64,000 nt of DNA from VAZQ01 sp963702695. GTDB taxonomy: Bacteria > Pseudomonadota > Alphaproteobacteria > Rhizobiales > Xanthobacteraceae. The position numbers were made by a program, and so were the translations under genes. Within the stretch, counting starts at the first letter, position 1, and every line of letters begins with the position of its first letter. Shown piece by piece: positions 25,986 through 35,567 of the stretch. The notes beneath the pieces are model-generated. The model saw nothing but the letters and a program-made list of their open reading frames with translations, was not told where the DNA came from and searched no databases. Where the stretch lies: the NCBI GenBank assembly GCA_963702695.1, contig CAVPDS010000017.1, positions 1-64,000 on the forward strand, read 5' to 3'.

Positions 25986-26342
25986 TCAGCGCGAAATATT
26001 CCGCCTGGGCCTGTCGGAAATCGCTGCAATGAACTGCGTCGTCGCAATGGCCAAGACCAAAAATAATCCCATTTCCGCGAGATCGAGAGACTTGGTGACG
26101 TAAAGGCTGAAGATCGGTGCGTACAGAAAGAAAGCCGCGCATATCGTGCTTGCGATCGCCCCGATCATGGCCGGCCGGCTACCGTAGCGGAACGCGATCA
26201 AACTCGTTGGGATGAGATATCCCAGGATCAGATGTTCCGGCCCAAACGCGATATCAATCGATCGAATGATGATGGTGGCAATCGCGATCAACGCGACCGA
26301 AACTCCGATGGGCTCGAAGTTGCGCTGAAAAAAATTGATCAT
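25986..26342 (-). CDS. small DUF4118-like membrane protein
   Basis: Protein of about 118 aa starting at MINFFQRNFEP. Three to four hydrophobic segments (VSVALIAIATIIIRSI, LILGYLIPTSLIAFRYGS, MIGAIASTICAAFFLYAPI, EMGLFLVLAIATTQFIAA) match the DUF4118 module found at the N-terminus of KdpD-type sensor kinases. Here the domain stands alone and no kinase domain follows, so it is a solitary sensor module or a truncated kinase. A longer in-frame start at 26393 lacks a better ribosome site. Function unknown. Confidence 0.65.
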   Translation of the reverse strand: MINFFQRNFEPIGVSVALIAIATIIIRSIDIAFGPEHLILGYLIPTSLIAFRYGSRPAMIGAIASTICAAFFLYAPIFSLYVTKSLDLAEMGLFLVLAIATTQFIAAISDRPRRNISR

Positions 26343-26680
26343 CACACGATATCCAAATCGCTGAGACTTCGACTCGCTTGCGCCAAAGCGCACCGATCTC
26401 GGATGGGCTCAACTCGTTGGTGAGTTGGGTATGTCGAAGGCAAGCCAGCCCAAGGCGTCGGACTGTGACCACTCGGTCGGCGGGGATCGGCCATAGGTAG
26501 GCCGACACCTCTCCGCATGCGCTTCGTCCCCAACTGCACTTTCTTGGGCCGCCCTCGAAACAACGGGGACCGCCTTTTAACAACCCAGATTGTGCCATTT
26601 TGGGTGCACGCGCAAGACGATTGCTGGGGTCTGCCCTCGCTTTGCGCGGATTCCGGAACGCGGGGTTAACCCGCGCCGAG

Positions 26681-27067
26681 CTACCTCTGAGCGGCCAGGT
26701 AGCCGACGATATCGTCGCGGTCCTTGTCGGATACGCCCTGGAATACCCCCATTGCCGTACCCGGAATCATGACCGCTGGAGCGGAAATCCATCCGCCCAC
26801 GAGATCCTCGATCCAATTCCAATTGGCGGTGGCCTTGAACGCCCGTGAGTACTGGAAGCCCGGGGCCGCGCCGGCCTTGCGACCGATAATGCCGAAAAGA
26901 TTGGGGCCGAGCCGGTTCGGACCGTCCTTCTCCACCGTATGGCAGATCGCGCACTGCCGGATGAATGCGGCCTTGCCCTTGACCGGATCTCCAGCCGCCA
27001 AGCTGGCGCCCGTGCCGAGCCAAAGGAAAGCCAGGAGCGCGGCAGTCATCCCGATTCTCAAGCCCAT
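26681..27067 (-). CDS. class I cytochrome c (c2/c550-like)
   Basis: Periplasmic electron carrier of 128 aa. It has a signal peptide ending near SLAAG, a single heme-binding motif CAICH at about residues 38-42, the GPNLFGIIGRKAG segment, and a distal Met in PGTAMGVFQGV. The C-terminal helix is DKDRDDIVGYLAAQ. GGGAGG lies before ATG 27067. It is divergent from the large heme-motif/propeller gene at 27346 over a 278-bp gap, so it probably accepts electrons from that protein or a partner of it (inference). All heme ligands are present. Confidence 0.92.
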   Translation of the reverse strand: MGLRIGMTAALLAFLWLGTGASLAAGDPVKGKAAFIRQCAICHTVEKDGPNRLGPNLFGIIGRKAGAAPGFQYSRAFKATANWNWIEDLVGGWISAPAVMIPGTAMGVFQGVSDKDRDDIVGYLAAQR

Positions 27068-27345
27068 GGTTTCCTCCCTCGCGGATTGCCGTGACAGCCG
27101 GCTTCCCGTCCGCCGACCGCACTTGTTTTCTCAAGGTGCCGGGTGTGAACTCACCCGAAGGGCTCGCTGAACCCGATGCCCGATGTATAGTATCATCGCT
27201 GCCTCGCCGCTCAATTCGAAAGCATGAAATCAGTGGCGGGCAGCAATATTCGAGCGCACGAGACCAGAAGCGAAACCGCCCGCAACCCGTCCGCCTGCAT
27301 CGCCGAAGTGAACGGGACCGAGCCATTCCCTCAGGAGACGCAAAC

Positions 27346-29605
27346 GTGAGCGCTAGACAGGCCCTCTTCGCAAGTGCCGCGTTCGGTATCGCGATGTTCG
27401 CGGCCGGCGGACCGGCGCAACTCAATGCGCAGCAACCCCCTGCCCCGCAAACTGCATCGCCGGCGGTGCAGATTGACGGCGACGACATCGGCGGCGTCGT
27501 GACCAGCCGCTTCGGGCCGGAAGCTGGGGTCTGGGTCATTGCGGAAACCAGAGAGTTTGGAACGCGCTTCGCCAAGATGGTGGTAACCGACGAGGTCGGT
27601 CGCTACGTCATTCCGGATCTGCCCAAGGCAAGCTACGACGTGTGGGTGCGCGGCTATGGCCTGGTGGACTCTCCCAAGGTCAAGAGCGAGCCCGGTAAGC
27701 TCCTGAATCTCACGGCGACCATCGCGCCGAGCCTCGCGGCAGCCGCACAGTATTATCCCGCGATCTACTGGTTCTCGATGATCCACGTGCCGGACAAGAG
27801 CAAATTCCCCGGCACCGGTCCGAACGGCAACGGGATCCCAGTGGCGTTCAAGACCCAGGGCGATTGGCTTGACGTCGTCAAGACCAATGGCTGCGGCAAT
27901 TGTCATCAGATCGGCAATTACGCAACGCGCAACATCCCCGACGCACTCGGCCACTTCAACTCCTCGATCGAAGCCTGGGCGCGTCGAATTCAATCCGGCC
28001 CGGCCGGCACCGTGATGGTCAACAACATGGCGCGAGTGCTGACGCCGGACGGCGGGCACCTCGCGGCGCTTGCCGACTGGACTGACCGCGTCAAGGCGGG
28101 CGAACTGCCGAGCGCAACGCCTGCGCGTCCGGTCGGTGTGGAACGCAATGTCGTCGTCACGGTGCGGGATTGGTCGGATCCTAGACACTACCTTCATGAC
28201 CTCACCCTCACCGACAAGCGCAAGCCGACGGTCAACGGCTACGGGCTGATCTATGGCGCAGCCGAGCTCAGCACAGACAACCTGCCCATTCTCGATCCGG
28301 TGAAAAACACCAAGACCACGATGAAAGTGCCAGTGAAGGACCCCAAATACGCGCCGAGCTCCGCGCTGGCCAATCCGGTCCTGGCGCCCTCGCCGTATTG
28401 GGGGACGGAGCAGATCTGGGACACCCAGGTCAACGCGCACAATCCGATGATGGATCAGGACGGGCGCGTCTACTTCACGGCGCAGACCCGCTCGCCAAAG
28501 GATCCGCCGGATTACTGCAAGCGGAATTCCGCGCTTCGCTCGGCGCAGCTCTATCCGCTGGCGGGGACGCCCGACGGGTTCGTGCAGAATGCGCGGCAGA
28601 TCACGGTCTACGATCCCAAGACGAAGAAATTCTCGTTCATCGACACCTGCTTCGGCACGCACCATCTCAACTTCGCCGAGGATGCCAACAACACGCTCTG
28701 GCTCAGCAATAACAGCCAGGGCAATCTCGCCGTGGTCGGCTGGATCAATACCAAATTGTATTGGGAGACCGGCGACCAGGAGAAGTCGCAGGGTTGGACG
28801 CCCCTCATCGTCGACACCAACGGCAACGGCAAGCGCGACGAAGGCTACAATGAGCCCGGGCGCGCGCCGGACTACAGTCGCGATACCCGCATCGCATTCG
28901 GCATGTACGGGATTTCCTGGTCACCACTCGATGGATCAGTCTGGGGCTCGAACCTGGCTCATCCTGGTTACATCCTGCGCCTGGCGCCGGGATCGAACCC
29001 GACCGAAACCGCCCTCGCGGAAATCTACAAGATCCCCCTCCCCGGCTTCGGAATCCGCGGCATGGACATCGATCGTAACGGCGTGGTGTGGGTGCCGCTC
29101 GAACTCGGGCCACATCGGCAGCTTCGACCGCCGCAAGTGCAAAGGTCCGCTCAACGGACCTGGCGCCGAGCAGGGCAACAAGTGTCCGGAGGGCTGGGCT
29201 TTCTATCCGATCCCGGGACCGGGCTTCCAGGGCGATGCCGGCGCGGCGGAGAATCCGTATTACACCTGGGTGGACCAGCACAACATTCTCGGCCTCGGCG
29301 CGAACACACCGATCGCCACCGGCAATCAGTCCGACTCGCTGCACGCGTTGGTCGGCGGACGGGTCATCGAACTCCGCGTGCCCTATCCGATGGGCTTCTT
29401 CGCCAAGGGACTCGACGGCCGCATCGATGATCCGAACGCCGGCTGGAAGGGTCGCGGTCTGTGGGTGAGTTCAGGCAACCGCACGCCGGTGCATATTGAA
29501 GGCATCGACGCGCCCGCGCCTGGCGCACCGGGCAAAACTGAAGCCACGCAGTCGAGCCCGTTGGTGGTGAACTTCCAGCTACGGCCTGATCCGCTCGCGC
29601 ATTGA
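27346..29605 (+). CDS. exported carboxypeptidase-regulatory-like / c-type heme / propeller protein, frameshifted
   Basis: Large exported protein, about 752 aa after correcting one frameshift. GTG 27346, 9 bases after AGGAG, opens a signal peptide ending near LNAQ. Residues about 45-120 form a carboxypeptidase-regulatory-like Ig domain (GGVVTSRFGPEAGVWVIAET...YVIPDLPKASYDVWVRGYGL). A c-type heme motif CGNCH is at about residue 183. The C-terminal part resembles an NHL/SMP-30 propeller (TCFGTHHLNFAEDANNTLWLSNNS; GIRGMDIDRNGVVWV). At 29101 one extra G shifts the frame; the correct continuation is SGHIGSFDRRKCKGPLNGPG, ending at 29605. A redox enzyme working with the divergent cytochrome c is likely; the substrate is unknown. 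Confidence 0.82.
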
Positions 29606-29689
29606 TGGAGGGCATATTCGCCGAATGGCGCGGTAACTATTAAACTGCTCCATCTGCGTTATGCGATTTCCGGGCGACCACTCGCGGGC

Positions 29690-29818
29690 GTCATTCCGGT
29701 ACGCCGCGAAGCGGCGAGCCCGGAATGCATAACCATCGCCCCCTCGATGTGGCACAGCCTGCAGGTGAGAGTCATAGGGGTATGGATTCCGGGCTCTGCA
29801 CTGCCCCGGAATGAGTGC
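29690..29818. repeat. intergenic palindrome, CATTCCGG family
   Basis: GTCATTCCGG...GAGCCCGGAATGCATA and later GTATGGATTCCGGGCTC...CCCCGGAATGAG are inverted and repeated blocks between convergent genes. The same ATTCCG/CGGAAT wording occurs at 8212-8260. It probably forms the common transcript-end structure. Confidence 0.6.
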
Positions 29819-29844
29819 AAGAGTCATGCGGATTCGATATTACT

Positions 29845-30867
29845 TCAAGCCGCAAAAAACTTTCTCAGCTCAACGATCGTCTCGGCCGGCGCTTCCTCCG
29901 CAACGAAGTGGCCGCTTGGCATGGGCTTGCCCGAAACGTTCGAACAGTGATCGCGCCAGATCGCGAGATTGTCGTAGTTCTGACCGCGGAACCCGCTGCC
30001 TCCCCACAGCACCATGGCGGGACATTCGACTTTCCGTTTCAGGTCGGCTTCGTCGTGGGCGAGGTCGATGGTCGCGCCGGCGCGATAATCCTCGCAATAG
30101 GCATGGATCGAGGCCGGGCTGTTGAAGCACCGGAAATACTCCGCATAGGCTTCCGGGGTAATGACTTTCGGGATGAGGCGGCCGAGCGATCGCTTGAGAT
30201 AGGTGTCGAGACTGTTGCCGATCAGCGTTTCTGGAAATGGTGACGGCTCGAGCAGGAAGAACCAATACCAGTTATTGGTTGCAAACCTGCGGTCGACTTT
30301 TTGAAACGTGTAGTAGGACGGCAGGATGTCGATCATGACCGCCTTGGTGACCCGGTCCGGATGATCGAGTGCCATGCGGTGGACGACGCGCGCACCGCGG
30401 TCATGCCCCGCGACTGCAAATTTGGGAAAGCCGAGCTTCTCCATGGCCTCGACCTGGTCCTGCGCCATGGCGCGCTTGGAATGGCCGAAGTGATTTTCGC
30501 CGTCCGGCGGACGGCCGCTGTCGCCGTAACCACGCAAGTCCGCGCAAACGACCGTAAAATCTTTGGCAAGATCGGGCGCGACCTTATGCCAGCCCACATG
30601 GGTTTCAGGATATCCATGCAGGAGCAGTACCGGCGGCCCGCTCCCGCCGATCACAAGATTGATCGTGGTCCCGCTGACTTCGACGTTTTGGCGCCGGAAG
30701 CCCGGGAAGAAATCAGTGCGAACTGCCGCGACCCCCTGAGCGAAGGCCGGAAGAGGGGCGCTCACAACCCCGCCGGCGAAGGCCGCGAGCGAGGCGCCCA
30801 GAAAACTGCGCCGCTCAAGCCCCGTTGAACTTGCACCGTTTTGCTTGGAGAGGTGTTTGTCCCGCAT
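29845..30867 (-). CDS. haloacetate-dehalogenase-like alpha/beta hydrolase, Tat-exported
   Basis: Alpha/beta hydrolase of 340 aa with a twin-arginine signal (LERRSFLGASLAAFAGG) ending near PAFAQ, so it acts in the periplasm. HGYPETHVGWHKVAPDLAKDFTVVCADLRGYGDSG and GHDRGARVVHRMALDHPDR match the fluoroacetate/haloacetate dehalogenase subfamily: the nucleophile is Asp and both carboxylate-binding Arg residues (D-R-x-x-R) are present. The catalytic His is in PSGHFVAEEAP. The halide-pocket block reads NWYWFFL where defluorinating enzymes have WHW, so a His that binds the leaving fluoride appears to be Tyr. It may therefore act on another halide or as an epoxide or ester hydrolase. GAGGA precedes the ATG. 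Confidence 0.82.
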   Translation of the reverse strand: MRDKHLSKQNGASSTGLERRSFLGASLAAFAGGVVSAPLPAFAQGVAAVRTDFFPGFRRQNVEVSGTTINLVIGGSGPPVLLLHGYPETHVGWHKVAPDLAKDFTVVCADLRGYGDSGRPPDGENHFGHSKRAMAQDQVEAMEKLGFPKFAVAGHDRGARVVHRMALDHPDRVTKAVMIDILPSYYTFQKVDRRFATNNWYWFFLLEPSPFPETLIGNSLDTYLKRSLGRLIPKVITPEAYAEYFRCFNSPASIHAYCEDYRAGATIDLAHDEADLKRKVECPAMVLWGGSGFRGQNYDNLAIWRDHCSNVSGKPMPSGHFVAEEAPAETIVELRKFFAA

Positions 30868-30936
30868 CGATTGGTTCCTCTTTTTTGCGGCGAATGACGC
30901 TGACGAGGCGCGATCATGCCGACCCAGCGCTGATTG

Positions 30937-31794
30937 TTACTTTGACGGCTCGAAAAGCCGCAAATCCGGCGGCTGCTGCCCCTTGTAGACAGGCATCAGA
31001 TAGCCATCCGGGTTCAGGTGAAAAGTTTCGCCGCGGATGAACATGTAATCATTGTTCTCAGCGCAGATATGCTCGACCCACACCGTCTTGCGGGCGCGGC
31101 TATAGCCGCGAGTCACTGTCCACGGCCGCGTGAGCGCGTGGTCGAAGGTGGTGATCTCGTCGCGCAGGATGTTCGGATTCGCGTGGTCGGAGAATATGCG
31201 CTCTTTGACGACGGTCTGATTGTCCTCGTGAAGCGGGATGCCGGTGGGGTCGAAGATGCGCGGCCCCTTCAGGTTGCGGGTCTCGACCTCGAGCACGTCA
31301 TAGCGGCCGTCGAAATCCTCATCGACCCAGCGGCCGATCGAATAGCCCGAGAATGAAGGTTCTTCGAAGTCGGTCGGGAAATCACGGCCGTCGGTGTAGA
31401 TGCGGCGGAATTCGTTGTTGAAGGTAATGTGGATGTATGTCGCTTCCGGCGTGATGATCACCTCCATCGGTTCGTAGGCCATCATCATCCGCGGCATTCC
31501 CCCCGGCAGGCAGCGGACCTGGGTGTTGAAGTACTGCTCGCCCTTGATTCCCGCAGCGATGCGGGTCTCCCAGATCGCCTGGTATTCCGGCGTGAGCGGC
31601 GGCTGTTGGCCGCGCACCGGCGGCTTGGTCGGATCATACTGGCCGCCGGCGCCGATGCGCACCCACTCGCCTTTCCAATCTGGGTACCTCGCGGAGTCCT
31701 GCGCCTGCGCGCCGACGATGCCCATTCCCCAGGCGGCGGCCAGCAACGCGGCGGCCAAGCCGAACGAATTCCGCGAATGGTTATGCGATGGCAT
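30937..31794 (-). CDS. secreted protein of unknown function, paralogue of 21196-22029
   Basis: Exported protein of about 285 aa. ATG 31794 follows GGGAGG and starts a signal peptide ending near GAQAQ. It shares PLTPEYQ, GMPRMMMAYEP, RRIYTDGRDFPT, GYSIGRWVDEDFDGRYDVLEVETR and HALTRPW with the protein at 21196-22029, so both belong to one unnamed family. The acidic DEDFDGRYDV block is again present. It lies between a Tat-exported hydrolase gene (same strand) and a divergent Tat-exported amidohydrolase gene, so all three products are extracytoplasmic. No function can be assigned. Confidence 0.8.
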   Translation of the reverse strand: MPSHNHSRNSFGLAAALLAAAWGMGIVGAQAQDSARYPDWKGEWVRIGAGGQYDPTKPPVRGQQPPLTPEYQAIWETRIAAGIKGEQYFNTQVRCLPGGMPRMMMAYEPMEVIITPEATYIHITFNNEFRRIYTDGRDFPTDFEEPSFSGYSIGRWVDEDFDGRYDVLEVETRNLKGPRIFDPTGIPLHEDNQTVVKERIFSDHANPNILRDEITTFDHALTRPWTVTRGYSRARKTVWVEHICAENNDYMFIRGETFHLNPDGYLMPVYKGQQPPDLRLFEPSK

Positions 31795-31946
31795 GAAAGT
31801 TCCTCCCAAGCTTTTCTGAGCGTCGGCAACAGTTTTCATTCCGTCGATCGAGCGCATTGTAGTGGGAGGCCGATACGGCCACAATCGCGGCCGATCAAGT
31901 GCCGCGAGAGAATGCCGGCAAGGCACCATCATCAGGGAGGTTTCCA

Positions 31947-32876
31947 ATGCTGTCACGACGCGGCTTCCTCAACAGCGCGCTTGGCGCAGGCGTGGCGCTG
32001 GCCGCCGAAGGCGCACGCCCGGCGAAGGCTCAGGCTCCAGCCCCGCGCCGGATCATCGTCGACTCCCAGGTCCATCAATGGAAAGCGCAAGCGCCGGACC
32101 GGCCCTGGCCGCCCGGAAGCGTCCCTCAGCTTCCCGAGCCATTCGGCTACGACAAGCTGCTGCCTATGATGAACGAAGCCGGCGTCGATCGTGTCGTCAT
32201 CGTGCCGCCGGGCTGGGAAGGCGCGCGCAACGACTACGCGTTGGAGGCGGTTGCCAAATATCCCACGCGCTTCGCCGTGATGGGCCGCCTCGCGCTCAAC
32301 GATCCGCGAGGAGCTGCCTTGCTACCGAAGTGGAAGGAGCAGCCCGGCATGCTCGGCCTTCGGGTGAACTTCGGCGGCGAGCAAATCCGTTGGCTCACCG
32401 ACGGCACTTCCGATTGGATCTGGTCCGCGGCTGAGAAGGCCGGCGTCCCCATCATGTTCCTGGGTGGGCCGATGTCGGCGTGGGCCGGCATCGCCGAGCG
32501 GCATCCGCAACTCGCGCTCATCATCGATCACATGGGCCTGTCGGTACAGATTGCGCGGGCGAACAAGCGGGCGGAAGCGATCGACCAGAGCGTCTCGCTC
32601 GCCAAATACCCGAACGTGTCGATCAAGCTGTCCTCGGCCGTGGCCTATTCGGACGAGCCCTATCCTTACCGTGACATGACCCCGCATATCCGCCGCTGCT
32701 TCGATGCCTTCGGTGCGCGGCGCTGCTACTGGGGCACCGACATGACCAATTCATTCAGCAAGGCGACCTATCGCCAGCGCGTGACCCATTTCACTGAGAC
32801 GCTGGATTTCCTGTCGGAGGACGACAAGGACTGGGTCATGGGCCGCGCGATCCTCGCGCGTTTGAATTGGGCGTGA
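31947..32876 (+). CDS. Tat-exported amidohydrolase family (PF04909-like) protein
   Basis: TIM-barrel metal-dependent hydrolase or decarboxylase-like enzyme of about 309 aa. ATG 31947 after AGGGAGG gives MLSRRGFLNSALGAGVALAA, a twin-arginine signal. The barrel begins RRIIVDSQVHQW: the usual HxH reads QxH, a variant known in this superfamily. Later motifs are LIIDHMG (metal or catalytic His) and CYWGTDMTN (terminal Asp). Relatives are 2-pyrone-4,6-dicarboxylate-lactonase-like and aminocarboxymuconate-decarboxylase-like proteins, usually cytoplasmic; export is notable. It is divergent from the unknown secreted family gene. Confidence 0.85.
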   Translation: MLSRRGFLNSALGAGVALAAEGARPAKAQAPAPRRIIVDSQVHQWKAQAPDRPWPPGSVPQLPEPFGYDKLLPMMNEAGVDRVVIVPPGWEGARNDYALEAVAKYPTRFAVMGRLALNDPRGAALLPKWKEQPGMLGLRVNFGGEQIRWLTDGTSDWIWSAAEKAGVPIMFLGGPMSAWAGIAERHPQLALIIDHMGLSVQIARANKRAEAIDQSVSLAKYPNVSIKLSSAVAYSDEPYPYRDMTPHIRRCFDAFGARRCYWGTDMTNSFSKATYRQRVTHFTETLDFLSEDDKDWVMGRAILARLNWA

Positions 32877-32905
32877 GGCGCTGTTGGGGATGTTTCACCG
32901 CCCGT

Positions 32906-33814
32906 TCACAGCCGAACCCACGTCAGTTCGTGCTTGTTGTGATGCAGGTGCAAAAGTTTCGATCCCGGAATGGCGGCAAACTCGCGCATGACCTCGAAGT
33001 CGGTCGCGCCCTGAAACTTGATCGTGCAGACAAAGCGGCGCGCAAGCCCGCTTGTGAGCCAGTTCTTGGCCAGCGCCAAGAGCCGCTTCGGATAGCATAC
33101 GACATCCGAGAACAGCCAATCGACTGGGCCCACGGAATGCGGATCAAGTGCGAATGCGCTCTCCTTGCGGAATTCAATGCCCGACAGCGCCGCGATGCGA
33201 TCGTCGAGCGGGGCCTTGTCGATGCTGACGACGCGCGCGCCGAATTGCTGCAGAACCCAGGTCCAACCGCCGGGGCTCGCTCCGAGGTCGATGCACAACT
33301 CGCCGGCGCGGGGCCGCTCGCCCAGCAGCGTGATCAGCTCCCACAACTTGAGATACGCCCGACTCGGCGGCGCTGCGCGATCCTCGATGAACCGCGCCTC
33401 GCCGTTTGGGAACGGGCTCGAACAATGCGGCGATGCGAGGATCAGGTCCGGCGCGATCAGCGTCCAGGAACCGAGCGGCGCCCTCGGCGCCGGCGCACCG
33501 AATACGAGCGGCTTGGCCGAAACCCTCGGCAGTTTTTCGGCGATCAACGCGGCGCGTCGATGGTGCGCATGCGAGTACAGAATCCAGTTGCGCTGGATGG
33601 CGCGCAGCTTCTTGCCCGCGTCGCTGATCGAGTTGACCGGAATTTCCTGCGGATCGAGCCAGGCATTCGCCGCCCAGGCAACCGCCCGCGCCGATTTCGG
33701 CGCCAGTACCAGACGACCGTAGGTCTCGGTCGCGGCCTCGCCCAGTTCCGTCTGCAAGTCCGGCAAAAAGCCCTCGGGGGCGAGATACCCGATCCGCGCA
33801 GCCGAAGCGGTCAT
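32906..33814 (-). CDS. RlmM-like FtsJ-fold rRNA 2'-O-methyltransferase
   Basis: SAM-dependent RNA methyltransferase of about 302 aa. The SAM-binding motif I is CIDLGASPGGWTWVLQQFGARVVSIDKAPL. A K-D-K-E catalytic tetrad can be placed at YLKLWEL, WLFSDVV, TIKFQG and KHELTWV. The N-terminal region resembles the THUMP-like part of RlmM, which methylates C2498 of 23S rRNA in E. coli. ATG 33814 (MTASAARIGYLAPEGF) is preferred to a TTG 27 bases upstream. It is convergent with the amidohydrolase gene and divergent from the monooxygenase gene. The family fit is good; the target nucleotide here is assumed. Confidence 0.83.
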   Translation of the reverse strand: MTASAARIGYLAPEGFLPDLQTELGEAATETYGRLVLAPKSARAVAWAANAWLDPQEIPVNSISDAGKKLRAIQRNWILYSHAHHRRAALIAEKLPRVSAKPLVFGAPAPRAPLGSWTLIAPDLILASPHCSSPFPNGEARFIEDRAAPPSRAYLKLWELITLLGERPRAGELCIDLGASPGGWTWVLQQFGARVVSIDKAPLDDRIAALSGIEFRKESAFALDPHSVGPVDWLFSDVVCYPKRLLALAKNWLTSGLARRFVCTIKFQGATDFEVMREFAAIPGSKLLHLHHNKHELTWVRL

Positions 33815-33941
33815 CGCAATCCCAAGGACTTGCACCGGCAATTATTCTTGCGCGGCGCAAGATGCCTCAACTCGCCACACTCGACAGCCCTGCTACCACT
33901 CGGCATGATGGCAATCCCACAGTGATCTTCAGTCCCATCAT

Positions 33942-35567
33942 ATGACATCATCTTCCTCCGGCACGATCGAAACGCCGGTTCTCATCGTTGGCGCGGGCCC
34001 GGTCGGGCTCGGTCTCGCGGCCGACCTCGGGTGGCGCAGCGTCCCGTGCCTCGCGGTCGAGCAAGGCGAAGGCGTGGCCGACCACCCGCGCGCCTCGGCG
34101 CTCAATGCGCGCACGATGGAGTTCTTGCGCCGCTGGGGTCTCGCCGAGGCGGTCCGCGAGGCTGGCACGCCCGAAGATTTTCCGCACACGGCGCTCTATT
34201 GCACCAAGCTCACCGGTTACGAGATCGCGCGTATCGAGCGTCCGGGCCACGGCGGCCGTCAGCCGAGCGCGACCAGCCCCGAGCGGCCGCAACGTTGTAA
34301 CCAGCTCTGGCTCGATCCGATCCTGCGCAAGGCCGCAGAAAGCCACGCCAACGTCAAGTTGAACTTCCGCTGGCGATTCGAAAGCTTGCGTGAAGACGGC
34401 GACTGCATGATCGCGACCGTCCATGACCTTGCGCGCGACGAACGCCGCCAGATCGCCGCCCGTTATGTGATCGACTGCAGCGGCGGACGCAGTCCGATCC
34501 GCCAGGCGTTCGGCATCGGCATGAGCGGCTCGCCGTATCTCGGGTATTTCGTCAGTATCTTCGTGCGCGCGCCCGAGCTTTGGAAGCACCACACCATGGG
34601 CAAGGCCGCCCTCATCGGCTTCGTCGAACCGGAGGGCATCTGGCGCAACTTCGTCATGCTCGACGGTCGCGAACTCTACCGTTTCGGCGTGCGCGGCAAG
34701 CAATTCTATGACGACCCCGACAGCATCGAGGCCGATCGCTTGTTCGAGGAGGTCGTGGGCAAGCCGGTCCCGCATGAAGTCATCTCGATCCGCCGCTGGG
34801 TCGCACGCAACGTGGTGGCCGACATCTATCAGGTTGGGCGCGTTTTCCTCGCGGGTGATGCTGCCCATCTCAATCATCCCGCCGCCGGGCTCGGCCTCAA
34901 TACCGGCCTCGGTGATGCCGTCGACCTCGGCTGGAAGCTCGAAGCGGCGCTCGCGGGCTGGGGCGGATCGGGGCTGCTTAATGCCTATGAGAGCGAGCGC
35001 AGGCCCGTCGGCAAGCGCAACGTCGGCCATGCCGACACCGCCCACGCTTTCGACCGTGAACAAAACGCGCGCCCTGAAATCTCCGACGATACGCCTGCCG
35101 GCGCGCGCGTCCGCCGCGAGTTGGGCGAAGGCCTGATGCGCTCGCAGACCGAGAAGGTCATCACCGACGGGCTCGCGCTCGGCTATCGATACGATCCCTC
35201 CCCAATCTGCTGGCCTGACGGCAACTCGCCGCCGCCCGACACGATTTCCGAGTATCATCCGACGGCGGCGCCCGGCAGCCGCGCGCCGCATGCTTGGGTT
35301 GCTGAAGGTCGCTCCACCATTGATTTGTTCGGCCGCGGCTTCGTGCTACTTCGGTTCGGCGCCGACGCACCCGATCCTTCGGCGATCGAACGGGCGTTCG
35401 CCGATCGTAGCGTGCCGCTGACGATCACATCCATCGCCGATCCGAAGATCGCAGAAATCTATGCCCGCAAGCTCGTGCTCGTCCGTCCCGACGGCCACGT
35501 CGCCTGGCGCGCCGACACCGCGCCTGCCGATCCGCGCGCGCTCGCCGACCGCGTGCGCGGCGGCTGA
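33942..35567 (+). CDS. FAD-dependent aromatic-type monooxygenase (PheA/TfdB family)
   Basis: Flavoprotein hydroxylase of 541 aa. The N-terminal Rossmann motif is VLIVGAGPVGLGLAADLG (residues about 13-30). The second FAD motif is VFLAGDAAHLNHPAAGLGLNTGLGDAVDLGWKLEAAL (about 301-337). A C-terminal thioredoxin-like region ends in LVRPDGHVAWRADTAPADPRALADRV, as in phenol-2-monooxygenase and 3-(3-hydroxyphenyl)propionate hydroxylase. Such enzymes use NAD(P)H and oxygen to hydroxylate phenols or related rings. No ring-cleavage gene is adjacent, so the pathway is not defined. It is cytoplasmic and alone on its strand. Confidence 0.92.
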   Translation: MTSSSSGTIETPVLIVGAGPVGLGLAADLGWRSVPCLAVEQGEGVADHPRASALNARTMEFLRRWGLAEAVREAGTPEDFPHTALYCTKLTGYEIARIERPGHGGRQPSATSPERPQRCNQLWLDPILRKAAESHANVKLNFRWRFESLREDGDCMIATVHDLARDERRQIAARYVIDCSGGRSPIRQAFGIGMSGSPYLGYFVSIFVRAPELWKHHTMGKAALIGFVEPEGIWRNFVMLDGRELYRFGVRGKQFYDDPDSIEADRLFEEVVGKPVPHEVISIRRWVARNVVADIYQVGRVFLAGDAAHLNHPAAGLGLNTGLGDAVDLGWKLEAALAGWGGSGLLNAYESERRPVGKRNVGHADTAHAFDREQNARPEISDDTPAGARVRRELGEGLMRSQTEKVITDGLALGYRYDPSPICWPDGNSPPPDTISEYHPTAAPGSRAPHAWVAEGRSTIDLFGRGFVLLRFGADAPDPSAIERAFADRSVPLTITSIADPKIAEIYARKLVLVRPDGHVAWRADTAPADPRALADRVRGG

